Shown here: piece after piece, positions 46,290-55,727 of the stretch
Layout: every line of letters starts with the position of its first letter
Numbering within the stretch: the first letter of the stretch is position 1
From: Colwellia sp. C1TZA3
GTDB taxonomy: Bacteria > Pseudomonadota > Gammaproteobacteria > Enterobacterales > Alteromonadaceae
Assembly: GCF_007954265.1 (NCBI RefSeq)
Contig: NZ_VOLS01000011.1
Span: 1-64,000 of the forward strand
DNA length: 64,000 nt
Direction of reading: 5' to 3'
Notes under the pieces: generated by a model
What the model was told of the DNA's origin: nothing
Database searches by the model: none
Seen by the model: only the letters and a program-made list of their open reading frames with translations
Program-made: the position numbers and the translations under genes

Positions 46290-48569
46290 TTAGTTATTGA
46301 GGAAGTAAGGGCGTTTATAGCCGAATATACTTGAGTTAAACATATCTCCAACACTGTTGGACGATTTATTGCTATTGATACCATTATAGACAAACTGAAT
46401 ATTAAAACTGCTATCAAATGCATCTCGATTTTCGTTTATGTTACCCGTGTCGTCAATGGTTGAATTAATATTGCGATGGTAAGTAAAGCGAATACCCCAA
46501 CAGCAGCTACTATATTCAAGGCCAGCATAACTTTCGATACTGCGCTTTCCTTGTAAGTCTTGGCTGAATCGGCCAACAAGTTGCCAGCTCTGTGCAATCT
46601 TAATATTAGTGGCTAATGACATTTGCTCTAATGACTCTCCTGAGACATCACGCGCATATCGATGGTTCAATTGAATTGTTTGATTATCAGAAAATAAATA
46701 ATCAAATGAGGTTTGGCTTTTATTAGTCACGCCTAAATCGGTATTGTATTGAATGTCAGAGCTAAATTGCCACTGGCGATTTAAGTGGACAAAAATATCG
46801 GCAGCAAGTGCTGACTTATCGACTAAAGCCTCTTGGTCGCCATCGTCAAGGTTGTTTTCGTCTAAATAAACGATACGGCCTAAGCTAAGGCGCAGCACTT
46901 CAGTATTATCTTCGGTTAATAGTCGACTTGTTACCCCCCAAGATATTTGATTGGCTTGTGCTATGCGATCAATGCCGCTAAAACGACGGTCGCGGAATAA
47001 GCCGTTGTAATCATCTTGTAAGGTGGTGGTATCGTAAAAACCAATATTGCTTTGATCTTTATCCGGAATATAAAGATATTGTAGTTGTGGCTCTAATGTG
47101 TGGTTATAACCTTGATTAAATAAGGTTAGGTTGCGGTCGAAATTCACCCCACCATGTAGACGTATTTTTGGCAAAGTTCTGCTAATGTTTTTTTCTAATA
47201 GACTGCCACTACTGATGTTTTTTTGGCTGTAATTGGTTTGAAGTACTTTAAATTCTGAATTTAAAAACCAGGCAGGGGTCACCACAGGATATAATAAGCC
47301 CGCTTCTACATGGTATCTTTGCGCGGTAGGTTTGGTTTTATCCGCGCTATCAAAACTTGAAAATTCAGAATAAAGATCAAAAATACCATCAAAATCAGCT
47401 AACGATTGCTGAAGGCTAAATTCTATTTGCGGTAAGGTTTTATAACTTAGTTGATGGTTGCCCAAAAGCTCAAAATCTTGCATCTTTATTGTGCTTTGCC
47501 AGTTATCGGCAAAGTAGGCAAGCTCACCTATTTGATAAAGATAAGCGTCATTGGCGCTAAATTGATCACTGCCTAAATCAACCAGGTAATTATCATCACT
47601 GATGGTGGTGTAATCAATATGGGCTCTAAATCGCTCGGAAAATGTGCCAATGTGCTGAAGTCGTGCTAAATATCGCGCGTTATCACCATTAACTAGCTTT
47701 TGGTCTTTATTGAGGTATTCAATATCAATCTGTCCTGATTGTAAGTCTTGTAAATACCTAAATTGAGTAATTAATTGTGTGCCTCTTTCTGACATATAAC
47801 GTGGTGTGATGGTCGCATCGATGTTTTCTGCAATATTGACATAATAGGGGGTTTCAACTTCTAAACCTAAATTATTAGAGGTACTAATTGTTGGGTATAA
47901 AAAGCCTGACATTCGGTCATTAGTGAGTGGCATGGTTAAATAGGGAATATATAAAACGGGGATATCGAAAAGACTAAAACGCGCATGATAGGCTTCAAGC
48001 GATTTTTTATCTGATGAAATAGTAATTTCACTAGCCCGCATTTGCCAATCAGGTACAGCATCGTAACAAGTGGTAAAGCTTGAATCGAGAAAGCTTAAGG
48101 TTTTACCATTACCATTAATGTTGATTTTTTTCGCACTACCATGACCAGCAGAGCCATTTAATTGATACGAAGCTGCGTTTAGCGAGGTCGTTTGTTGCAG
48201 CTGATTGATATTAAGTGAGTCGGCAAATATATCAATGCCTTTATTTTGAAAGTGAATGTCGCCATTCGCATCGACCGTAGCTGTGCCTCGGTTAACGGTT
48301 AATTGGTCGGCAACAACCGATTTATCTTGATTTAATAAAGTGACACCACCGGTAAAGGTAGCATATTGACCTTTTTTGATGCTTGAGGTTGTCGATATAA
48401 TAGTAAAGTTTTCGTTGGCCTGCTTACCGGTTTCATCAGCAATATTTGCGTAGAATGGAATGGGGCATTGGCTGGCAATCTGGCTATTTATTTCAGTGTT
48501 TTGCGCTTTGCTACCCAATGTAAACGATATTAGGCAGACAAAGATAATTTTGTTTAAGGGAAAGCGCAT
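46290..48569 (-). CDS. lptD: LPS assembly outer-membrane protein LptD
   Basis: A 759-residue outer-membrane protein that inserts lipopolysaccharide into the outer leaflet together with LptE. It has a signal peptide, an OstA-type jelly-roll domain (~60-200: VVADQLTVNRG, GKTLSFLDSSFTTCYDAVPDW) and a C-terminal 26-strand-type barrel. Cysteines sit near residue 34 (SQCPIPFY), in FTTCYD, and as a CC pair in YSSCCWGIRFTYHR, where the family makes its inter-domain disulfides. It is the first gene of the operon, divergent from amgK. Confidence 0.96.
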   Translation of the reverse strand: MRFPLNKIIFVCLISFTLGSKAQNTEINSQIASQCPIPFYANIADETGKQANENFTIISTTSSIKKGQYATFTGGVTLLNQDKSVVADQLTVNRGTATVDANGDIHFQNKGIDIFADSLNINQLQQTTSLNAASYQLNGSAGHGSAKKININGNGKTLSFLDSSFTTCYDAVPDWQMRASEITISSDKKSLEAYHARFSLFDIPVLYIPYLTMPLTNDRMSGFLYPTISTSNNLGLEVETPYYVNIAENIDATITPRYMSERGTQLITQFRYLQDLQSGQIDIEYLNKDQKLVNGDNARYLARLQHIGTFSERFRAHIDYTTISDDNYLVDLGSDQFSANDAYLYQIGELAYFADNWQSTIKMQDFELLGNHQLSYKTLPQIEFSLQQSLADFDGIFDLYSEFSSFDSADKTKPTAQRYHVEAGLLYPVVTPAWFLNSEFKVLQTNYSQKNISSGSLLEKNISRTLPKIRLHGGVNFDRNLTLFNQGYNHTLEPQLQYLYIPDKDQSNIGFYDTTTLQDDYNGLFRDRRFSGIDRIAQANQISWGVTSRLLTEDNTEVLRLSLGRIVYLDENNLDDGDQEALVDKSALAADIFVHLNRQWQFSSDIQYNTDLGVTNKSQTSFDYLFSDNQTIQLNHRYARDVSGESLEQMSLATNIKIAQSWQLVGRFSQDLQGKRSIESYAGLEYSSCCWGIRFTYHRNINSTIDDTGNINENRDAFDSSFNIQFVYNGINSNKSSNSVGDMFNSSIFGYKRPYFLNN

Positions 48570-48710
48570 TTATGGTCCGGGTAATTAACTTGAAAAATAC
48601 AAAGCCTAGATTTAGAACGGCATTTTACCGCTAATAGCAATAATATAGCAATTTTCATTAGTCTGCTAATTAGTTATATTGGCATTATTATTTTTTAGAG
48701 AGATATTTCA

Positions 48711-49724
48711 TTGAATAACTTAAGCACTAGAGATCTATCACAGTGGCTAGAAAGCCACTTTTCGACAGAAAATATCAGCCTACTACCCTTGACTGGAGAT
48801 GCAGGCTTTCGACGTTACTTTCGCTTTTATAGTGATAGTCAACATCAGAAACAATGTTACATAGCGGTTGATGCGCCGGTAAAATTATCAAATAACCAAG
48901 CGTTTGTCGATGTACAGAAAATTTTGCAGGACCTTGGTGTCAATGTACCCAACATTATAGCGGCAGACCTTAAAGCAGGCTTTCTTTGTCTGAGTGATTT
49001 TGGCGATACGGTATTAGCGGATCAACTCTCAAATGAAAACATGGCGCAATATTATACCAAAGCGCTGATTGAACTGAACAAGATGCTTAAGTGTAACAGC
49101 GCATTAGTTGCAGGATTACCTGATTATAATGAAAAGTTTATCCTGACTGAATTGGCGATATTCAACGAATGGTTGTTAGAAAAACACTTGAAAATTTATT
49201 TAACCACTGATGAGAAAATAGCTTTAAGCACCTGTTTTGACGTTCTGGTTTCTGCCATTATTGAACAACCTAAGGTTTTTATGCATCGTGATTATCACAG
49301 TCGAAATATTATGTTGTTGGCCAACGATAAACTTGGCGTTATTGATTTTCAAGATGCGGTAAAAGGCCCGGTTATTTATGACTTGGTGTCCTTACTTAAA
49401 GATTGTTACGTACGTTGGCCTAAGCAGTTAATAACGCCATTGATGGAAGATTATCGTCAACAAGTACAAGACCATTTTCCTGATGAAAACTTAAGCAAAG
49501 AAAAGTGGCAATATTGGTTTGACTTAACCGGGCTACAACGCCATATAAAAGCCAGTGGCATTTTTGCCCGCTTGCATCACAGAGACAAAAAATCAGGGTA
49601 TTTAGCGGATATCCCACTTACTTTGACCTATATACAAGATGTTAGCGCACAATATGATAAACTCAGCTTTTTGCACGAATTAGTCACTAAACGGGTAATT
49701 CCAGCAGTAAATAAACTCACTTAA
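48711..49724 (+). CDS. amgK: N-acetylmuramate/N-acetylglucosamine kinase AmgK
   Basis: A 337-residue phosphotransferase of the APH family that phosphorylates MurNAc at C1 in the peptidoglycan recycling route feeding MurU. The catalytic loop VFMHRDYHSRNIML and the metal site GVIDFQDAVKGPVIYDLVSLL are present. The only suitable start is TTG at 48711, preceded by AGAGAG; this rare start may limit expression. The gene pair with murU, divergent from lptD, is the same arrangement as in Pseudomonas. Confidence 0.9.
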   Translation: MNNLSTRDLSQWLESHFSTENISLLPLTGDAGFRRYFRFYSDSQHQKQCYIAVDAPVKLSNNQAFVDVQKILQDLGVNVPNIIAADLKAGFLCLSDFGDTVLADQLSNENMAQYYTKALIELNKMLKCNSALVAGLPDYNEKFILTELAIFNEWLLEKHLKIYLTTDEKIALSTCFDVLVSAIIEQPKVFMHRDYHSRNIMLLANDKLGVIDFQDAVKGPVIYDLVSLLKDCYVRWPKQLITPLMEDYRQQVQDHFPDENLSKEKWQYWFDLTGLQRHIKASGIFARLHHRDKKSGYLADIPLTLTYIQDVSAQYDKLSFLHELVTKRVIPAVNKLT

Positions 49725-49751
49725 TTTACCATTTAATTTTGGAATATTTTC

Positions 49752-50453
49752 ATGAAAGCCATGATTTTAGCCGCAGGACGGGGTGAACGTATGCGGCCCC
49801 TGACCGATGATTGCCCTAAGCCTTTACTGCAAGTTAACGGCATACCATTGATTGAATATCACATTAAAAATTTAGTTGCGGCGGGTATTGAAAATATTGT
49901 TATTAATCACGCCTGGTTGGGTCAAAAAATTGTTGATTATCTTGGCTGTGGTAAGCAATTTTCGGCCAATATTAGCTACAGTGAAGAGCTAATAGCGCTG
50001 GAAACTGCCGGTGGTATTATTAAAGCGCTGCCGATGTTAACTGAGCATGAAGATGACGTATTTATGGTGATTAATGCGGATATTTATTCTGACTTTGATT
50101 TTAAACAATTACCGTCATTATCCGCTGAATGTAGCGCACACTTGCTGTTAGTTGAAAATCCAGAGCACAACCGCCAAGGCGATTTTGTACTTGTTGAAGG
50201 CATGTTGGCTAATCCCAAAAGTAAGCAAGAAGTCACTTATACCTTTAGCGGCATGGCGCTTTATAGAAAAAGCTTCTTTGAGCAAGACAGTGCAACCCGG
50301 TATCAAGCATTAATGGCACAACCGGCAGTGCAGCCCTTAGCGCCGATGTTAAGAGCTGGAGCTGATCAGCAAAAAATATCAGCGAGTGTAATAGACACCA
50401 CGTGGACTGATGTTGGCACACCTGAACGTTTAGCGAGACTAAACACTATTTAA
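49752..50453 (+). CDS. murU: N-acetylmuramate-1-phosphate uridylyltransferase MurU
   Basis: A 233-residue nucleotidyltransferase that makes UDP-MurNAc from the AmgK product. The signature MILAAGRGERMRPLTDDCPKPLLQV contains the nucleotide-binding loop. VINADIYSDFDF and the C-terminal TWTDVGTPERLARL are also conserved. It sits 27 bp after amgK. This salvage route bypasses fosfomycin-sensitive de novo synthesis in organisms that have it. Confidence 0.92.
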   Translation: MKAMILAAGRGERMRPLTDDCPKPLLQVNGIPLIEYHIKNLVAAGIENIVINHAWLGQKIVDYLGCGKQFSANISYSEELIALETAGGIIKALPMLTEHEDDVFMVINADIYSDFDFKQLPSLSAECSAHLLLVENPEHNRQGDFVLVEGMLANPKSKQEVTYTFSGMALYRKSFFEQDSATRYQALMAQPAVQPLAPMLRAGADQQKISASVIDTTWTDVGTPERLARLNTI

Positions 50454-50499
50454 AAACTATTTAAAACAGTTTTCAGTTAATTAATTATCGAGTTGTATA

Positions 50500-51309
50500 A
50501 TGCGAATTTGGGGTAAGGTTTTAGGTTTCTTGTTTGGTTTTATGCTGAGTAAGAGTATTATTGGGGCATTAATAGGTGTATGGCTTGGACATCGTTTTGA
50601 TAAAGGCATAGGACTAGACTTTAGTGCTTTAGGTAGCGCTAAAAGTGATACCGAGCGTCAAGCGGAATTTTTTTATAGCAGCTTTTCGGTCATGGGGTAT
50701 GTTGCCAAAGCGGATGGTCAGGTCTCACCACATGAAATTGCCTTTGCTAACGCTTATATGGATAAGTTGGGACTAAAGGGGGCATTACGTCAACAAGCTC
50801 AAGAAGCGTTTAGAGACGGTAAAACCACCGGTTTTCCACTGAGCGAACAATTAAAAAAATTAAAGTCTGCGGTAGGAAATCGCCGAGATTTATTATTATT
50901 GTTTCTAGAAATTCAAATTCAAGTTGCCTTTGCCGACGGCAGTTTAGAGCAAGATGAACGTGATGCATTACACCAAATTGCTAATGGTTTAGGCTACTCA
51001 GCGCAAGAGTTAGATAAATTATTAGAAATGATTATTGCTGGGGCAAATTTTCATCAACAAGGCCAAAGTGGCTCAAAACACAATTTTGCGCAATCAGGAA
51101 AGCAACTTGAAAATGCCTATAAGGTGCTAGGCGTTACTGATAAAAGCTCAGCAAGTGAGGTTAAAAAAGCCTACCGTAAACTGATGTCTCAGCATCATCC
51201 TGATAAATTAGTTGCGAAAGGTTTGCCACCTGAAATGATGGAAATAGCCAAACAAAAAGCGCAAGATATTCAAGCGGCCTATGAGTTGGTCTCTGCGCAA
51301 AACAAATAA
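50500..51309 (+). CDS. djlA: Membrane-anchored co-chaperone DjlA
   Basis: A 269-residue DnaK co-chaperone. One N-terminal membrane helix (~5-30) with glycine spacing is followed by a TerB-like central domain (~60-180) and a C-terminal J domain (~205-269). The essential HPD is in SQHHPDKLVAKG. It is 46 bp after murU, probably in the same operon, and matches the usual lptD-djlA neighbourhood. Confidence 0.95.
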   Translation: MRIWGKVLGFLFGFMLSKSIIGALIGVWLGHRFDKGIGLDFSALGSAKSDTERQAEFFYSSFSVMGYVAKADGQVSPHEIAFANAYMDKLGLKGALRQQAQEAFRDGKTTGFPLSEQLKKLKSAVGNRRDLLLLFLEIQIQVAFADGSLEQDERDALHQIANGLGYSAQELDKLLEMIIAGANFHQQGQSGSKHNFAQSGKQLENAYKVLGVTDKSSASEVKKAYRKLMSQHHPDKLVAKGLPPEMMEIAKQKAQDIQAAYELVSAQNK

Positions 51310-51483
51310 TAAAGATGAGTTATTTTGGTATTTTACTGCTCTAACAATCTTCAGGTTTATAAAAACGTTTACGATAGAAGCACCGCTAACTGTGTTAAAT
51401 AGCATATAGGTGGCTTGCAAGGTAAGTTGTAAGTCGCGTACACTAATGTTGAACTTGATTCACTCACTCATTGGGTAGCACAA

Positions 51484-51774
51484 ATGTACTTTTCAGTAAT
51501 TAACAGGCGACTTGTTGCAATATGGCTTAGTGCTATATTGTTATTTTTGTCTGTGGCTGCTGCTGCGCATAGTGTTGAACATATCGATGATGGTGCTAAA
51601 ACGCACTGTACTTTGTGCTTTCACCAGCATCAATTTGATCAAGTACTACCGCAGCAAGACGTCAAGCTTAACTCCATTAGCCAACAGTTTGAACAAACCA
51701 CTACTGTTCAACCGACAGTAGCACTAACTCATCGTGTTACTTACCTTAGCCGCGCCCCTCCCATAACACTCTAA
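51484..51774 (+). CDS. Small Cys/His-rich membrane or periplasmic protein
   Basis: A 96-residue protein with a single hydrophobic segment or signal (~10-28). After it comes a compact metal-ligand cluster, THCTLCFHQHQFD, preceded by SVEHID. No named family is certain; it resembles the short proteins often found next to zinc-responsive transport genes. It lies upstream of the porin and binding-protein genes on the same strand. Metal handling is an inference from the residues and the context. Confidence 0.65.
   Translation: MYFSVINRRLVAIWLSAILLFLSVAAAAHSVEHIDDGAKTHCTLCFHQHQFDQVLPQQDVKLNSISQQFEQTTTVQPTVALTHRVTYLSRAPPITL
51518..51540. promoter_or_regulatory. 23-bp palindrome inside the start of the small Cys/His gene
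   Basis: CAATAT...ATATTG arms with inner GC/GC pairs give 8 of 11 matched positions. The size is that of a Zur box, but it lies within coding sequence, so its role is doubtful. Confidence 0.25.
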
Positions 51775-51909
51775 AACACTTTATACCTGTTGATGAAATT
51801 GATGATCAATGGGGTATTTATAAACAATTTAAAGTTTCACTAAGCGCTTGCTGTTAATTAGCACGCGATTTCTGTATTCGTATTTAATTTATTTTAGAGA
51901 TTTTTAACA

Positions 51910-53166
51910 ATGAAAAATTTTCAACTTTTACCTGCCGGTTTATCGGCAAAATTGCCAATAAAATTAAGCGCAGCATTAGTTATATCTGGTTTTTTCCCTC
52001 TGCTTTCACAAGCGCAAACACCCACACTTTCTAACCTAACCGTTAGTGCGGTTTTAGATGGCTACTATCAAAGCGAAGATCGCCTGATGACCGAACGGGC
52101 AAAAGGTTTTGGCATAGGTGAAACTGAACTGGCATTTAGTGCCAGTATTGATGATATGTTCTTTGGCAAACTGACCACAGTTTTTGAATCACATAATGGT
52201 GAAAGTGAAGTGAATGTTGAGGAAGCCTTTATTCAAACGATGGCCTTACCTAATGGCTTTACCGTACGTGCAGGTCGGTTTCTATCAGATGTTGGCTATT
52301 TAAATAACCAACATCTTCATACTGATTCTTTTACCAGCAGACCCAGTGCTTATCGAGCGTTTTTAGGAGGACATTACTTCGATGATGGCCTGAGATTTAG
52401 CTACATTGCACCCACGGATTTGTATTGGACCATGGGCGTAGAAGCCTTTTCAGGTGATAGTCTTCGAGCAGCTGATGAACATGGTGAACGAGAGTTTGAC
52501 AGCACTGGGGTTTATACCGCATTCACTAAAATGGGTGGCGATATCTCCATTGAAAGTTCATGGCAGTTAGGGGTGAGTTATTTGCGTAATGAAAATGGCC
52601 AATTAACACCCGATGAACATGAAGAAGAGCATGAAGGCGTACACGAAGAAGAACATGAAGACGTTCACGAAGATGAGCATAGCCATGGTGCAAGTTACAC
52701 CGGTAAGCATACTTTTATAACTGATTTTGTTTATAAATGGGCACCTAATGGTAACTATAAATATCAACATTTAACCCTCAGTGCTGAATATTTTAGAGTC
52801 AGTGATTTTATAGTTCCTGAGCTTGATGATATGCACGCAGAAGCAGTAGACCATGACGAAGGGGATAATAGTAAAGACTATCATCAAGCTTGGTATGTCA
52901 GTGGTGTTTATCAATTTTCACCGAATTGGTCAGCAGGATTACGTTATGGCAAATTAGATAGTCAGTTGCAACATGAAGCACACTTTGAGCAACAAACACT
53001 GAAGGAAACTGAGCTCAGTGTCGCTTGGCACAATAGTCATTTTTCTACCGTTAGAGTAGAGTTTAGTCATCAAAGTGATGTTGGCTTTGAAAATGCAAAT
53101 AATGACAATGTTATTACCTTACAATATGTTATGGCAATGGGGGCTCACAGTGCGCATCAATTTTAA
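51910..53166 (+). CDS. Outer-membrane porin-like protein with a His/Glu-rich loop
   Basis: A 418-residue protein with an extended signal region (~1-36, ending QAQT), then amphipathic strands typical of a porin-like barrel. Residues ~233-262 form a histidine- and acid-rich loop (EHEEEHEGVHEEEHEDVHED), which should bind divalent metal at the cell surface. A second acidic-His patch (HAEAVDHDEGD) lies near 310. It is probably specific for zinc or a similar metal, given the downstream binding protein and permease. There is no TonB box or plug domain, so it is not a TonB-dependent receptor. Confidence 0.75.
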   Translation: MKNFQLLPAGLSAKLPIKLSAALVISGFFPLLSQAQTPTLSNLTVSAVLDGYYQSEDRLMTERAKGFGIGETELAFSASIDDMFFGKLTTVFESHNGESEVNVEEAFIQTMALPNGFTVRAGRFLSDVGYLNNQHLHTDSFTSRPSAYRAFLGGHYFDDGLRFSYIAPTDLYWTMGVEAFSGDSLRAADEHGEREFDSTGVYTAFTKMGGDISIESSWQLGVSYLRNENGQLTPDEHEEEHEGVHEEEHEDVHEDEHSHGASYTGKHTFITDFVYKWAPNGNYKYQHLTLSAEYFRVSDFIVPELDDMHAEAVDHDEGDNSKDYHQAWYVSGVYQFSPNWSAGLRYGKLDSQLQHEAHFEQQTLKETELSVAWHNSHFSTVRVEFSHQSDVGFENANNDNVITLQYVMAMGAHSAHQF

Positions 53167-54061
53167 ATGTCTATTAGGCAGTGCTTTACTGACCTTAAGT
53201 CACGGTGCTTTGGCGCAAATGAATATTTTCGCTTGCGAGCCTGAATATGCCGCTTTAGCAAAAGAACTTGCACCAGATGCTCGAATATATTCGGCAACAA
53301 CCGCTATGCAAGACCCACATCAAGTACAAGCTCGGCCAAGTTTAATTGCTAAAATGCGCCAAGCAGATCTGGTGATCTGCGCGGGCGCTGAATTAGAAGT
53401 TGGTTGGCTACCTATGTTGCAAATGAAAGCGGCAAACGCGCAAGTGCGTAGTACCGACAACGGCTTGTTTTTTGCAACAGAGCATGTAAAAACCTTAGAT
53501 CAAATGAGCAACGTCGACCGTAGCATGGGCGACGTACATAGCTTAGGTAATCCGCATGTACATTTTTCGCCACAGCGTATGCTAATAATTGCTCAAGCGT
53601 TAACCGATAAGTTAATGCAACTGGATGAAAAGCAAAGTACTGGGTATCAACAACGGCTAAGCCACTTTACTGCACGTTGGCAATTAGCGACGAGCAAGTG
53701 GCAAGCAAAAGCGCGTAGTTTGCAAGGTATGAAAGTTATTGCCTATCATTCAAGTTTTCGTTATTTGTTTGACTTTGCCAATATTGAACAAGTTGCAGAC
53801 TTAGAACCTAAACCCGGTTTGCCGCCCACCAGTAGCCATCTTGCAAGCTTGTTAAAACGCGCTAGTCAAGGTGATATAGCAGCCATTGTTATTGCTTCTT
53901 ATCAAAACCAACGTGGCGCAAATTGGTTGGCTGAAAAGTCTAATTTACCGGTTGTCGTGCTGCCACTGTCGGTTGGGGGTAATAAGCAAAGTAATGATTT
54001 ATTTAGCTTATATGACAATACGCTAGATTTATTGACTCAAGCATATAGCGCACAACAATAG
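53150..54061 (+). CDS. ZnuA-like periplasmic metal-binding protein
   Basis: A 303-residue protein from GTG 53150, chosen because it is preceded by a GGGGG ribosome-binding site and yields a signal peptide (RINFKCLLGSALLTLSHGALAQ). It overlaps the porin gene by 17 bp. Candidate metal ligands are the histidines in DPHQVQARPS, GNPHVHFSPQ and IAYHSSFRY plus a late acidic residue, the three-His pattern of ZnuA/AdcA-type proteins. The usual long His/Asp loop of ZnuA is missing. It probably captures zinc or manganese. Confidence 0.82.
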   Translation: MRINFKCLLGSALLTLSHGALAQMNIFACEPEYAALAKELAPDARIYSATTAMQDPHQVQARPSLIAKMRQADLVICAGAELEVGWLPMLQMKAANAQVRSTDNGLFFATEHVKTLDQMSNVDRSMGDVHSLGNPHVHFSPQRMLIIAQALTDKLMQLDEKQSTGYQQRLSHFTARWQLATSKWQAKARSLQGMKVIAYHSSFRYLFDFANIEQVADLEPKPGLPPTSSHLASLLKRASQGDIAAIVIASYQNQRGANWLAEKSNLPVVVLPLSVGGNKQSNDLFSLYDNTLDLLTQAYSAQQ

Positions 54062-54085
54062 CATGAGTTGTTAGAGGTACCTTTG

Positions 54086-54850
54086 ATGGATTATGAATTA
54101 CTAACCATATTATTACCGGCTTTTGCTGCCGGCATATTAGTGCTTTCAACCCATGTGGTGTTGGGTAAGCAAGTCTTAAAACGTGGCATTATTTTTATTG
54201 ATTTGGCCATCGCACAAATTGCGGCTTTAGGGGCGATTGTTGTCCGTATGGATCATGATATTGCTGAACTTGCTTATGCATATGTTTGGATGCCTGCGCT
54301 ATTTGCTTTAGCGGGAGCGGGTATTATTGCTTGGTTAGCTAAGCATATGGCGGAAGAACTGGAAGCGATGATAGGTTGTTTTTACGTCTTATCAGCAGTA
54401 ACCGCTATGCTATTGTTAGCTAATGATCCCCATGGCGCTGAACTGCTTAAACAGCTAATGTCAGGACAAATCCTTTGGGTAAGTTGGCAACAATTGTTAT
54501 TACCTACTGTGGCCTATAGTGCGATTTTGGCGTTAATATTTTATAAGCCTAAGCTATTAGATGGTGCAGCTTTCTATCTTATATTCGCGTTAGTGATAAC
54601 ATTATCGGTGGAGCTTGTTGGCGTTTATCTTGTGTTTAGCACCTTAATACTACCGGCATTGGCGATTAATAAGTTACAAACAAAACGGGTATTAGTGTGG
54701 GCTTATGGCGTGGGTTTAGTGGGTTATTTATTCGGTTTGTGTTTATCAGCCAGTTTTGATCTACCTAGTGGTGCAGCCATTGTGGCTACATTAGCGTTAA
54801 GTGCAGTAGTTTTTAGGCTAGTCAGTAAAGTCGTTTTAAAAAATCAGTAA
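54086..54850 (+). CDS. ZnuB-type metal ABC transporter permease
   Basis: A 254-residue ABC-3 family permease with about eight membrane segments. ATG 54086 has AGAGG 8 nt upstream. The segments STHVVLGKQVLKRGIIFIDLAIAQIAALG and VYLVFSTLILPALAI are characteristic of zinc/manganese permeases. No ATP-binding partner is encoded in this cluster; one must come from elsewhere, or the system has lost it. It ends at a strong bidirectional terminator. Confidence 0.85.
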   Translation: MDYELLTILLPAFAAGILVLSTHVVLGKQVLKRGIIFIDLAIAQIAALGAIVVRMDHDIAELAYAYVWMPALFALAGAGIIAWLAKHMAEELEAMIGCFYVLSAVTAMLLLANDPHGAELLKQLMSGQILWVSWQQLLLPTVAYSAILALIFYKPKLLDGAAFYLIFALVITLSVELVGVYLVFSTLILPALAINKLQTKRVLVWAYGVGLVGYLFGLCLSASFDLPSGAAIVATLALSAVVFRLVSKVVLKNQ

Positions 54851-54884
54851 TGTGTTAAGACGCTTAGCTTCAAATAAAAAGAAC

Positions 54885-54913
54885 AAAGCCAGCATGTTGA
54901 ACATGCTGGCTTT
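54885..54913. terminator. Bidirectional terminator after the metal transport genes
   Basis: AAAGCCAGCATGT and ACATGCTGGCTTT form a 13-bp stem with a 3-nt loop between converging genes. Confidence 0.88.
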
Positions 54914-54947
54914 ATAAAACAAAGTTATTACTAATAGGATTTAATAG

Positions 54948-55727
54948 TTAGAAACTGTAGACCAAGGTCATAGCGGTTTCGGTATTAACATTTTCTTTGC
55001 CATCTTCCACATCAGTATTGTAATCTAAGGTAAAGCTAAACTTAAGCTGTAAGGTTTCAAGTAACTTTGTGGTGATTGATGTTCTCGCTTTATAAGTGCT
55101 ATTTTCGTCTGCTTTTGGCGCGTACTTTGCCACAAGTAGTTGCTTAAATAAAACGTGTTCATTTATCTGACGCTTATATAAAGCCTGAGCTTGAACGATA
55201 AAAGCAGATTTAGTTTGTTCTACTTGAGTATCGGTTTTGCGAATAACATCACGTTTGTAACCTGGGCCAATATCGGCATCTAATGTTGCTTTTTCAGATT
55301 CGAACCAACGACGACCCCAACCGGTTGAAACGGAACTTTGGCTTTTGAAATTACTAAAACGATTATCTTCATAAGAAACGTTACCATAGATATAGTTTGG
55401 GCTCGCTTTATCAAGTGTGTAGTTTGTTTGGCCAACAGCAGTCCAGTTTTGATCACTGGTGATAAAATGCTCCTCACCGTTTTCATCTTCCTGCTCACTT
55501 TTCTTGATCAGTAAGCCTAAGGTCACTGTTGATTTCCATTCATTTAATTCGTGAGTAAGATCAAAGCCCGATTTAATATCAGCACTATTAGTATCGCCGG
55601 TTTTAAAGAGCATACCTAGCTCTGCCGAAGCAGTATAAGGTGACTCTACTTTTAGTGTGGTTGCTTCTTCTGCTACCGTTGCTAGTGATACACAACACAA
55701 CGCGGCTGAGATTAACTTATGACTCAT
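54948..55727 (-). CDS. DUF481 outer-membrane protein
   Basis: A 259-residue secreted protein with a signal peptide (~1-20) and a beta-barrel of the DUF481/YdiY type. Typical features are ASAELGMLFKTGDTNSADIKSGFDLTH, VSTGWGRRWF and the C-terminal aromatic MTLVYSF. Function in the family is unknown; salt-inducible members exist. The start overlaps the end of mscS by 11 bp, so it is co-transcribed with it. Confidence 0.85.
   Translation of the reverse strand: MSHKLISAALCCVSLATVAEEATTLKVESPYTASAELGMLFKTGDTNSADIKSGFDLTHELNEWKSTVTLGLLIKKSEQEDENGEEHFITSDQNWTAVGQTNYTLDKASPNYIYGNVSYEDNRFSNFKSQSSVSTGWGRRWFESEKATLDADIGPGYKRDVIRKTDTQVEQTKSAFIVQAQALYKRQINEHVLFKQLLVAKYAPKADENSTYKARTSITTKLLETLQLKFSFTLDYNTDVEDGKENVNTETAMTLVYSF

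Noticed and set aside
51910-53166. TonB-dependent metal receptor
   Set aside because: At 418 residues with no plug domain or TonB box it is too small; a porin-like barrel fits better.
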